A DNA stretch of 64,000 nucleotides from Tetradesmus obliquus (taxonomy: Eukaryota > Chlorophyta > Chlorophyceae > Sphaeropleales > Scenedesmaceae): assembly GCA_030272155.1 (NCBI GenBank), contig CP126194.1, positions 5,199,501-5,263,500 of the forward strand. The letters are read 5' to 3'. Shown piece after piece: positions 43,964 through 55,029 of this stretch. The first letter of the stretch is position 1. Each line of letters starts with the position of its first letter. Position numbers and translations under genes: made by a program. Below the pieces are notes generated by a model. That model had not been told where the DNA came from. It made no database searches and was given only the letters and a program-made list of their open reading frames with translations.

Positions 43964-45055
43964 TCAATGGCTGGCTGCTGCTGCTGCTGTTGCTGCTTGC
44001 AGCTCCTCATCTGACTCCAGTGTGTCCTGAATCTCAGCCTCGTGGTTGACCAGCTCTGCTGGGAACAGCTGCGCCAGGATGCCACGCATGAGCTTCTTGT
44101 CATTTGTGCCTGTGACAACATTCACGGACTCATGCTGACGATACATGCGGAAGGTGGGTGTGACCTTCACCTGCAGCCGGATCATCATCTTGCGCGTCTC
44201 TGGCGTCTCGTCGCCGTACAGCTCGCAGCACACGACCTCTGGGAAACGCTGCGCCTGCAGGATCAGGGAATGTGTGGGTTTGCCATGTCAGCACATGCAC
44301 TGCCAGGAAGCTAGTGGCATGCAAGCGTGCCGTGCTACTGCTGCTGTCAGGGCAGCTGCTGGTGCCTGTTGTGTGCAAGCAAACACACAACCTAACAGGC
44401 ACAGGTGGTTGCACGGCTGTGTTGATCAGGTTCCCAGTGCCATGTCTGCAGCTAGACCTGCTAGCTGTCTTGTGTGAACAGGGTGTCAACCCTTGCTGCA
44501 CATTGTCAGGGCCGGCCATGATGATCAGCCCGCCACACCGCCATGTCGCCCAATAGAACCATGCAGCGCCACAATATACTCACAATTGACATGTACTTGC
44601 GGGTGAACATCTTGCATGGCCGGCAAGAGTGCGACTTGCACATGAGCACCACCAGCCTTTCCCGGTGCGTCTCCACAATTTCGTCAAACTGCTCCGGGCT
44701 GCTGACCTGCAAGCACAACAAGGCACACGTTAGGGATATGTACAAACAAAATCATGGAACGGAATGGCTTCGCACGAGCCAAGCTTCTTACCAGCAGCAG
44801 CTTTCCGCTCTCCCATGTCGGTGTGCCATCGCCAGCCTGCTTCTGAAACATGGGGTCCAGCGAGCCTCTCTTCTCGTTGCCCAGAGTAGGCATAGCGTAT
44901 GTGTTTGCTGCCACGCTCCTAGCGTGTCTGTTGGCGACCCTCGACAGCAGAGGCCCTGCTGTTGTTGAAGGCCGTGGGCAGGCGCAACGCGTGCTGCGAG
45001 CTGGCATACCGGCCGCTACCACCGACTTAGATGACTTAGATAAGCAGAAAGCCAT
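43964..45055 (-). CDS. Thioredoxin-like protein, probably plastid-targeted
   Basis: This is a redox protein of thioredoxin fold. Three exons (45055-44792, 44706-44584, 44254-43964) give 678 nt, 225 residues plus TGA. Residues 1 to about 55 are rich in Ser, Arg and Ala with few acids (MAFCLSKSSKSVVAAGMPAR), a typical algal transit peptide. The fold starts near SPEQFDEIVETHRERLVVLM and the active site is KSHSCRPCKMF (Cys116 and Cys119), so CRPC replaces the usual WCGPC. The cis-proline region is VKVTPTFRMYRQ, followed by a helix NDKKLMRGILAQLF and an acidic, Ala-rich tail. The lack of the active-site Trp and the Arg in the redox loop suggest an atypical thioredoxin, not an f or m type; I do not assign a subfamily. 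It is divergently arranged with USE1, about 400 bases apart. Confidence 0.87.
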
Positions 45056-45454
45056 GTTGCTGTGCTGTTGACCCGAAAGACTGCAAACGAAGGTGAGCTC
45101 AAACGAAAGGAACAGTCCCCTGAGCTTAGCAAAGGTGCCAGTTGACGCTCAACGCCGCTGAGAATACACAGCTAGTGCACGTTAGTAGCTAGTCCCTCGT
45201 GTCCAGGCGTTGCCTATGTGGTGAGTATGGTGAGCTGTAATTAACACCTGTCACATTGTGTCATCACCCCTCGCCCAAGACAGGAGCACTGTCAAAATTG
45301 AAGTAATTAGGTCTGATCAAAGTGTTCTATGTGAGCTGAAGCCGCTTCGTGCACAGTGAACTTCTGCTGTCTACCTGACCTTCCCTACTGCTTCTCGGAG
45401 TACAACGAAGTTGCCTGCAAGGCATAACAATCAGCACTCGGGCACTGGGACCAG
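45056..45454. promoter_or_regulatory. Short shared region between the divergent thioredoxin and USE1 genes
   Basis: The two start codons lie about 400 bases apart, so both promoters and 5' UTRs must fit here. I see no clear TATA box or named element. Confidence 0.4.
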
Positions 45455-47470
45455 ATGGCGGTAGATTTGCCAGAACTGCCATTGCCAGGGCCATCACTGC
45501 TGGAAGTGCTTTTCCGGCGGATGCTTCTGCAATGCCAGCAGCGCACACAAACATCAGGCAGCAGTGAATGGAGATGTGACCCAAAGTTCCATTGTGTGAG
45601 TGCAGCTGACTGAAATGCCTTGCTAAAGCATTGTCACAACGCCATGCATGCAGCAGCTGGCTGTCTGCACTGCACTTACACGCAAAGCATTCAACCGCTT
45701 GCAGTTGGCCGGGTGCTGAAATGCTTGTGCAGCATGCTGTGGTGCGCAACAATGACCAGCAGCTGCTTTATGTTTTGCTTGTGATTACCTGTTCATTGCA
45801 CGCTGCAGATTGTTGAGGCGCTGCAGGAAAAGCTGTACGACCTAGAGCAAAGCGCAGCAGACAGGTGTGCATCCAATGCCGCATCCACGCGGCGTCACGT
45901 GAGCTGCCAGCTCACCCACAGCACTTGCAGGACAGATCACGCAAAGCTGAGCTGCATGTTATCTTACGGCTGCACGGACTAGACAGCATCGAAGCCGCAA
46001 GGGCTGCCGTGCACATAGCACGCTGCCTGTCAGTCACACCTGGATTCATGCCTGTTGTCCTGCAGGCCTCCGCCGGATGTCCTGCAGCAGTACAAGGCTC
46101 ACGTGAGAGCCATAGCAGATGAGCTGCGGCAGCCTGACCTGCCGGCGTACTGCCTGCGGGTGACCGCGCAGGACCGCTTTGCAGACGGCAGCAGCGCAAA
46201 AGCAGCAGGCACAGCTAGCAGCGCCCTGCAAGGCGCGTCCAGGTGCGAGCACCAGACGGGTTGTACGTTCTGTCAGTGTAGAAGGCAGGGTTGCAGGAGC
46301 TGGTGGCAGTTAATAGCGTGTGAACCTGAACCAGCAGGTGCCAGCAGCGTGCCGCAGGTGAAAACTTTCTGTACAGCAGCGTTGGTCACAGGCATGTTCG
46401 TCGGGTGTGCATGGCTGTGGTGCTCCTGCACATCACTTACACTAGACTCACAGAATCCTAACATCAGCTGCACTAGCAACAACTAAGACCTGAATTGGGT
46501 GCACGTGTCAGGAGCCGCAGTGAATTACTGCTTGCTGTGCACCGGGCTTGCCTGCAGGTCGCTAGCTCAGCACAAGGCAGCGCGGGACGCCACCACCAGC
46601 AGACGCCACCAGCAGGACGGCAGCAAACGCAGCACAGCAGCAGCAGCAGCAACGGCAGGCCAGCAGCAGCAGCAGCAGGAAGCCCCAGGCTTCAGCCTCA
46701 GCAGTGGCGCCAAGGATCAGCTGCAGGTGCAGCAGCGGCTGCAGGATGAGCTGACTGGTGAGCTGCTGGACATGACACAGGAGCTCAAGGCGAGCACGCT
46801 TGCGATGCAAAGCGCTATCAGGTGCGTGGCTGTCATGCAGAGAGATCAACGGGTGCAGAGGCAGCGCTGCATGAGGAGCAGCAGTGTCAGCAGCGGCAGC
46901 AGCAGCAGGCGGGCTGCTGCATGGGGTGCTGCGTGGGTGTTTGACGCGTGCTGTGGGTCAATCAAGACGCGCCTTGAGGTGCACTCTTATTGACAGCAGG
47001 CTGTGGTTGAAGAATGAGTAGCAGCCAGGCAGCAAGGGTTGGCGGCTCAGCCGTAGCGTGGGCAGAGCAGCAGAGCTGGACTGCAGGAACATTATCTGCC
47101 GGTGCGTGGGGTCATGCCGCGGTGCAGAGCAGCGGAAGCACGGCAAAGCATGCGCATTGTCATCAGCCAACGGGGGCGGCTGCTGGTAAGAGGGAAGGGC
47201 TTGCTGTTGATGCGTCTCCTGCTGCTGTTCTACTTTATATATTGCTGCCGCAGGTTTCGTGGCAAGCTGCTGGATGACGCAGAGGAGTCGCTGGTGCACA
47301 GCACCGCCAATGCACAGTCAGTGGCTGCCAAGGCTAAGCAGCAGCACAAGCAGGCCAGCTGGAACTTCTGCAAGGTGCTGCTGATGCTGCTGGTGGTGGC
47401 TGTGGTGTTCAGCTTCATGATTGTGTGGATCAAGCTCACAAGCATGGTGGGGCTGAAAGGGCAGCGGTGA
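45455..47470 (+). CDS. USE1: USE1-type ER SNARE
   Basis: USE1 is a tail-anchored Q-SNARE that acts in Golgi-to-ER retrograde fusion. Five exons (45455-45595, 45809-45864, 46066-46242, 46558-46821, 47254-47470) give 855 nt, 284 residues plus TGA. The start exon (MAVDLPELPLPGPSLLEVLF) is chosen because it joins the next exon in phase and gives an N-terminal helix. Then come IVEALQEKLYDLEQSAADRP, an AHVRAIADELR helix, a Gln/Ala-rich linker, the SNARE helix LQVQQRLQDELTGELLDMTQ plus LKASTLAMQSAIR, EESLVHSTANAQSVAAKA, and a single C-terminal transmembrane helix (about residues 252-274, VLLMLLVVAVVFSFMIVWI) with a short lumenal tail. SNARE helix plus tail anchor in this order match plant and animal USE1. 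No intronic exon copies are seen. Confidence 0.85.
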
Positions 47471-50400
47471 CGGCAGCGCTCCGGAACGTTCTGCTGTAGC
47501 AGAACATACCAGGGCAGTCACAAATGATAGTCAAATTTATGCAAACAGGCACACCTGCTCACGTACCACAGCTGGTCCACTTGATCACTAGGTAAGCTTG
47601 AGGCCTAGGCTTCAAGCCTGCTTAGAGCAGGACATATTTTTTGATGCAATGCACGTATCACAAGCACTGTCAGCACATCCATTCAAGGCTGAGCTTGCAC
47701 ACATGGTGGTTCTTATGGGGTTGCGCAGTGCAACTGTGACTGCGGATCATGGTCAAATTCAACAGGTCTAACCAGCTCACGGGCGGTTCAGCATGTACGA
47801 AGAGCACGTCGTAAGTCTGTGAGTCACCTCCAGCCTGGTGTAATATGACAGTTTGGTGTCCTCTTCAAGCATGTGCTACTGCATGCGGCTGCAGCAGTGG
47901 CGCAGTCATTTGCTGCACATGTGTTTCTGAGTGGTTGAAGCATTGCTACGACATGCGGTGATGCTGCTTATCTTTGCAGGCACCAGTAGTGCGGCGTTGC
48001 ATGGTTCTTCTCTGGCGTTGCATGGTCAAGGCAGAATCTTCTGCATGATCTGTTATATCTCATGGCTGCTATGGTCTATCGTCCATGGCCGGCCATGGTC
48101 AGGCTGCATGTCTGATGTTGCCAAGGCTGGGCTTTCTGAGGCCAGTGTTCATTCAACGGCGGAGTTGCTGCATCTTCAGTGGTAACATGACGGCGATGAT
48201 GCAGGCGATACAAAACTCTTTACACAAGTTGCTTCAAGCCAGAAGATCACTATGCACCAGCTGGTGCTGACTGCAGTCACACCAACAGCATCGTGGCCTG
48301 GCAGGCAACCCCGAGAGCAAACAGGAGCCATGCATGAATGAGCATGCAATGTCAGCTGCAGAAGTGCACATGTAACGGCCATCGATGAATCACGCAAAAA
48401 CCGCAATGCAGGTGCGCTGATGCATGGTACAGCCAGGTACATCATCAGCGCCGTCACAAGGCGTTTGACGGCACTGCTTGTACATAACGAAATGTCGCCA
48501 ACTCTCAAGATGCTTGCCGACAGGGCCCTCCACCGCAGCCTAGCACGCATAGTGCTGCATGCACAGCAAACCGTCATGGGCCGTGCTGGTCAATGTGAAC
48601 CACTCCTGAGCCGCATCCTTCCGTATCCCTCGTGCCACCCAAGCCAATGCCGCCAGCAACCTGGCAGGACACAGCCTGCCAGGCAATGCAGCTGAAACAG
48701 CACATGATTCCAAGCTCAGCACATCCACAGTCCCACATATCCACAAAATATACTAGACAACATATGTTTGTATGGTAACAGACAGGCAAGGAGACACAGC
48801 TCTGCAGACACAGCACCAAACCCCTCGACAGCAACAGACGCTGCCGCTGGCCCCAAATCCACATGGCCCCTTTGCACGAGATATATCGGCATATATGTGC
48901 AGTCCTGAACACGACACAATGCCATGTGCTATGCAGCGCGGGCAAGTCATCACCATGCAGGAGTGGCGCGGGCACCACCCTTACTCCCTCAGAATGCTGT
49001 ACTGTAGTTGGCACGATGATGCCGCAGTGCAGGTGGGCCTGTGCGGTTGCACATGCCGACCTCCCTGGCTCCTCAGTCTTGTATCAAGTCCCTGCAACGG
49101 TGCCTCAGGGCAGGGCAATAAAACCATACCTGCCAACAATCAAGCCACCAAAAGCACCCACCTTGGCACCATCATGCCTGCCAACTCTGCCCATGCATAG
49201 GCACGCTGCAATCAGCACAGCTGCACCACACATGTGCGCGTCAACAGACAACGAAGCTCCCCGCAGTCAGTATGCTAGCAGCAACGCAGGCACCAATCCA
49301 GGCGTTCGTCTGTGATCTGCCACAAAAAGTCCATGCAAGCCACCATGCCGTGCCAATAAGCCAGACTCTGCGTTGTCATTGCAGCCGCCTGCCTAGCACA
49401 AAGCACGTAAGCTGAAACCATCAACTGCCTACTACGCATCAGGGCTCTGGCAATTCGTCAAGCCGGAAGCTGGGAGTGCAGAGTGATCTTGTGACCATGC
49501 ACAGCCCTACACTTCCCTACTACTACATCCACAGCCACATCCACAAGTTATGCCTTGACAGAGGCAGGGCAATGTTAGCAGCCCCGAGCATCATGCAAAA
49601 GGGCACATCTGTGCCCTTCTTGCAGTGTGGCAGCATGGTAGCCTCTACTGCTATCGCAAGCACTGCCTGAACAGAGGAAGCACAACATCAGCAGCCCCGA
49701 GCTGACCACTCGCGTGATACCTGTGAATATCTCGTCAGCATTCAATTCAGAAACAATACACGATACTAGCACACAACTAAGCTCCAGCCGTCATGCCCAA
49801 TGATCATAAGGCGCACAAACTCATCTGCCTAAGGTTGAACACAGGCTGCTACGTCACAATGAGTCATGCCACGTGGGGTGCGCGGCTGCATGTGTACACT
49901 ACGCAGGTGCATGTGACTCGGGTCTGAAGGGCACTTCTGCAGTGCATGCAGTAGGTCAAGCCTCTGCCACATGCTACCGTCAGAACACCACACAACACAC
50001 ACGACAAACGCACACACTGCATGCTGGCAAGATGAAAATCATAAGTCATCACCAGCTGGCAGAACAAGGTGAGCAGTCAAGCTTGTTATGTGGCGCCTGC
50101 CAGTCACTTGTCGGCAGGAGCCACCTCACGTATGTGGCCCTTCAGTCGGAAAGGGCGTCACACCTACCACTACTACTTTTGACACGCATTGCAGCATGTT
50201 TTGCAGGACGGTGCAGCGGCAGAACAGACAGCACCAGACCCACAACAGCATAGCTGCAGCAGCCATGCCAGCTGTGCAGGCCTGTTAGTGCTGCTGCACA
50301 AGTCTGCAGCACGATCTGCCTGAGTTGCACGCATGGTCTGCACAGACACATCACACACACAGTAACTGCTACCTGTCAAGGCCGGGGCCATACAAGCCAG

Positions 50401-50685
50401 CAAGCCAGGGTGATACAAAAAGAAGCCAGGATCGCTCAAACTGTCAATGAAGCGCCATGCCTACATGCATTCGCCAACCTCACAATGCCTCCCAATTCCA
50501 CCCCCCTGTTGTCCCAACCCAACGCAACATACCCACCACGCACCCGCTACACGCGAGCTTCAAGCGCCTTAACAGCTTAGCGCAGCTGTTCTCTGGAGTA
50601 CGCCTCATTGATCCACCCCAGCCCCCGCCCATACCGCCCCCACATGATAGTCACAGCATCTACCAACCGCACCACGCCGCGCCGC
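47471..50685. other. Convergent intergenic region without a supported gene
   Basis: About 3.2 kb between USE1 (+) and the MYB gene (-). A TGTAA at 47839-47843 could end the USE1 transcript. Open frames are short, lack family features and have no consistent codon bias. I see nothing else. Confidence 0.55.
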
Positions 50686-53476
50686 TCACGCCTCTGCCGT
50701 GGGCTGCACATTGGTCAGGAAGAGGCGCGCCGCCTCCATCAGGCACTCCCGCTGGTGCCCCGGCAGCGCATGCAGCATGGTGAGGCTGGGCGTGTCTGGC
50801 TCGCGCAGCAGGTCCGATATCTGCCACTGCTGGCCGCAGGGGCTGCACAGCGTGAAGCCGCCACCCAGCTGCTCACCCTGCAGACAGGCAATGGCAGAAG
50901 GGAGGAGGGCATAAGCAGAGCCACGGCGCTACAAACACACTATGTATTATTGCTAGTGCACAACAAGAAGTTGCTGCTCTGTACAGCCGTGCTGGGGCCA
51001 AAAAACAACTGCCTGCAGAGTCTTGTGCGGCTGTCAAGCCAGTGCAGGCGCTCCACTGCTGCCCCGCTGACCAAGAGAGCCGCAACCCTGCAGCTGCCAT
51101 CACATAGCACTACCTGACTGCCTGCACCACATAAACCACAACTGTCCTCAGTCCTATTGCTGAACCCACCTCTTGCAGCACGCTCCACATGCCCAGGTCT
51201 GCTCCTGCTGCTCCCGCGGCGTTGCGCAGCGACAGCAGCCCCAGCTCCTCCACGCCCACCAGCCTGGGGCTGATGCCTGTGGCGATGCTCGTGCTCACAT
51301 CAATCACCAGCTGCGGCGGCGCAGGCGGCTGGCTGCTCATGGTGTTGCTGCACAGCCGCTTGAGGCTGTGGGCGCTGTCCAGGTCATCCTCGCTCTGCGC
51401 TGCGCGCTTAGTGCCCTGCGCACAGCATGCAGTGAGGGGTTTGGTTCAGTTCAGTTCAACACAAGCCACAGCAGCTCAAGCATAGGGTCATCAGCAAGAT
51501 GCACCAAGCACAGCAGATGATAGCTCTCATGTGCAGTGTACACTGCCAGACATGGCAGCTGCTGCTCCCAACACTGAAGTGCCTTTGCTTGCACCCTCCT
51601 GGTTGTTCACTTTTGCATGTTTTGCTGCCTCCATCCTGTGCTGCCGAGCGCAAGCTGGACCCACCTTGCTGACCACGGGGCTCTCTGCCTGCAGCACTGA
51701 GTCGCTGGAGCTGCTGCCAGCCTGGTGTGGCGCGGCCAGCTCATCGCTACTGCCCCAGATGAGCTCAGTGGACTCCTGCAGGCCCTCGCCGCCGCTCAGG
51801 TCCTGCAGCAGGTGGCTGTAGTCGTCGTGGGGGTCCTCCTGCACACAGCCACAGCGCAAGTGGCAGCAGCAGCGGAACACGGGGATCAAGCATAGATGAC
51901 GCAAGGATAGGAGGACTGACAGACAGTGCCGCAGTGCAGTGGTGCAAAGGCCAGCGAGCAGCAGCTGCACTTGTGACGCTGCACATGCAAAGGGCGTGCT
52001 CAGCACTGCCTTGGCCCTAAACACACACTGCCCATGGTTGCTTGCCACAACAATGAGCGACGAGTACTTTGGTTGCCAGCTCTGCATGCTGCGCAGCGCC
52101 CCACCTGGTAGCCCAGTGTGTCGTTGACCTTCACTGCGCCAATGTCGTCACTGCCGTCTTCAGAGTGAGAGTAGCCGGGGCTGGCAGCCATGTCTGCACC
52201 GCTGCCGGGTGCTGCTGCTGCGTCGTTGCGCAGGCCCTCGTCATCTGCCAGGTCCTCCGAGCCGCTGTCGCAGGGGCTGGTGTCGTCCTGGTCCTGCTTG
52301 AACTCTGTGAGCAGCCTGTCCAGCGCGATGTTCTTCGCCAGGTACTTGCTGCACGGGTCACATATGCAAAGCATAAGTGGTTGAGTGTGGTTCAGCCATA
52401 GGACTGTGTGCATGCTGCGGGTTTGTAGGGCTCTGGTGGGGCTTACCTCTGCAGCTGCTGCATGTGACGACGGGTCCCACAGCCGATATGCGGCTGAGCC
52501 GATCCTTTGCACTACAAGCTGCTGCAGCTGCTGCCCACTGATACTGCTGTCAAGCCTCAACGGAGAAGTGCTTACTTCTGGCGCATGCTGGAGGTGCCTG
52601 CTTTGCGCTTGAGGGTGGAGTTCCACCTGTTCTTCACTGCGTTGTCTGTGCGTCCTGGCAGCAGCTTCGCAATCACTGCATCACAACAGGCAGCAGCACG
52701 TCAGCACGCTGATCCGGCACAGTAGGGACTATGTGCAACGAATGTGCTGCCCCAGGGCCTCACCTGACCACTTGTTGCCATTGAACTCGTGGGCCTGCAG
52801 CACAACAGTCAACAATGATGCAGGCGTGTGAGGCAGCCAGAGCATCAACGGCAGCAAGGCTGCAGTCATCTTGCTTTTTCGCCGAAGCACGTAAATATCG
52901 TGGCGTAAGTTCTGGCGCACAGTGCTCAGCAGCAAAAGTCAATGCCTGGCTCGGCAAGGCCGATCCCGCACCTTGATGATCACAGCGTCCTCCCAATCAG
53001 AAAACACGCCCTTCTTGACCGCTGGGTTGAGGTGGTTCCACCACCTGCGCAAGACACACGCCAGACAGCAAAGTCAGAGGCAGGTCCCTAATGACTCCGC
53101 TGCTTGCGCTGCAGTTCCTAAGCTGCTCACAACCCACCTGAGGCGACAGCTCTTGCCGGAGCGGCCCTACACAGAAAGCGGAGAGCGTTGGGAGAGTCAG
53201 TCAGCCAGCTCGAGCGCCTTCCGGAGCGGAAAGTGCGAGCAGCAGGACAGCTGGGCACAACCAGGCACGTACCTTGATCTTTTCAGCAACAACGCTCCAC
53301 TTCTGTGCGCCATTTATCAACACCAGCCTGCGGAGCTGCTCGTCCTGCGGGCCGTGACCAAGAGTTCAGAGCTTGGATTCGCCTCTATTCTTCAATGCTT
53401 GCTGCAAAGCTCAGTTAATAGGTACCTCCTCTGGAGTCCAGGCGCCCTTTTTGAGCTCCTCCTGGCACACTGGCAT
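50686..53476 (-). CDS. R2R3-MYB transcription factor
   Basis: This is a DNA-binding regulator. Ten exons (53476-53426, 53344-53273, 53166-53138, 53044-52972, 52794-52764, 52675-52576, 52348-52105, 51838-51665, 51415-51170, 50877-50686) give 1,212 nt, 403 residues plus TGA. R2 starts [20 protein letters not shown] (about residues 9-60) and contains [13 protein letters not shown]3 starts [20 protein letters not shown] (about 61-113) and contains [18 protein letters not shown]. The first R3 core residue is Phe in place of Trp, as in plant MYBs. The recognition helices most resemble the MYB44/MYB77 group of land plants. The rest is acidic ([18 protein letters not shown]), then Ser-rich, with a C-terminal region [20 protein letters not shown] of unknown role. 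Targets cannot be read from the sequence. Its introns are simple and carry no exon copies. Confidence 0.92.
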
Positions 53477-55029
53477 TGCTGCTGCCTTGTTTCGGTCGAA
53501 CCAGGCACCCACGGCCGATCAGAGACAGCTGGTTTGCCGAACTTATAGCTAAGAAAAGGATCCACCCGCTATGGCTATGCTTGACCTTGATTCGCAAGCA
53601 GAAGAGAGCAAGATGCGAGTTTGACCAGCCCTAAAGTGTGAAGGTGCTGCCGTGCTGTAGAGGTCCCAACCTAAGCTATTACAAGGTTATAAAGGTTCCG
53701 CACGCTAAGCAATGGGTCGCTTGTGTTGGGAAGGCCTGCTTCATTCCCACAAGCGCGTCAACAACAGGTCGCGTCCCATGGTTTAGCTGCTTGTGTGTGC
53801 GATCGAACTTCTGCACGGTTGATCGTAACGTGCATGTATGGGTTGCTGCTTCAAAACCTTGCCGTGCACTGAAGGTGCATTGCCGCATGCAAACTCTGCA
53901 AGATGCCCACTCGTCTGCCAGAAATTGCTGTGCACATGTGCGCACTGTACTCGAGCACAGATACATTACATAACTCAATAATACTGCAGTTATTGCTGTT
54001 TTGAGGCAGCCAACTAGAGAACTGAAGCCTTCAAGGAGGAGCTGCGGGACCTGCAGTGACTGTTGTGGCACCTTGACAACTGGCACTGGCAAGGCATATC
54101 ATACCTTTTGATTGCCGTTAAAAACTGGACCTGAACCCAATTTCAACCTCCAGCTTTACAAGAACTGGCGAGGCGGATGACACAACCAGAACAACACATC
54201 ACAGCAACTTGCTGTGCCATGATGGCTTTCACAATCAAGCAATGGCTGTCAATGGCATTTCGCCTTTGCATACTGCCAGATTTATGCCACACTAATGTGC
54301 CAATGACTGAATACATTGCGCAGCATGAATGGCATCAGGTCAACATGATGCAGGGCACTGCTCAGCCGCCGCAGAAGCGCAGCAAGCACACGTCCACAAC
54401 CACACATCACCTGACAGTGCTGACACGCACAGCTTGCACAGTGTGACAGGGCAGCCGCTCGTGTATCACACTTGAATCACAAACATGACGTGCACGTGCA
54501 GCAAACCTTGATGAGTCACTCACAGTGCACATCATGCAACGCTACTTCCTGATCCACATGTACAGCAGTGGCTGCATGCTGCTCAAGTGGCAACACGCGG
54601 CAGGCAATACATCTATGTACAGAAACCAACAACTCACAAGGGGCGCATCTGCAGCGTCATTCATACAAAGTTGCGCCAACAAGTTGCCAACCTGTTGACG
54701 GGTTACAACACCTGAGCCCCCAAGCCGGCCAAACATGACGCGCCGTGCACATGCCATGTTCAGGGGCAAGGTATGTCGCAAAAGCCACACCGGCCTGTTG
54801 TTTTGCTGTCACACCCGCAGCTGCCATGCAGTGCTTGTTACAGCCGCCCTGTCAAGAGTAATCATGCGTTATGCATGACCACCAAGCCGCTCACAGCAGA
54901 CAATTACGGCCCATGTGATGCATACCAATCAAAACGAACTGTACAACTGCCGATCGGCTGATCATGATCCCTCGGCATTGAGATCACTCACTTGGATCAA
55001 TGCACCTACCTACTTTCCATCAACAACAC
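53477..55029. other. MYB promoter and copper-ATPase 3' region
   Basis: About 1.55 kb with no supported gene. TTACA at 54838-54842 (TGTAA in sense) is a likely poly(A) signal for the copper ATPase, about 190 bases after its stop; a second lies at 54703-54707. Confidence 0.5.

Noticed and set aside
46995..47101. Extra USE1 exon ending in ATCTGCCG|GTGCG
   Set aside because: It would contain an in-frame TAG, and joining 46821 directly to 47254 gives the expected continuous SNARE region.
53679..54092. 137-residue minus-strand open frame between MYB and the copper ATPase
   Set aside because: No recognisable domain, no splice context and no compositional bias toward coding.
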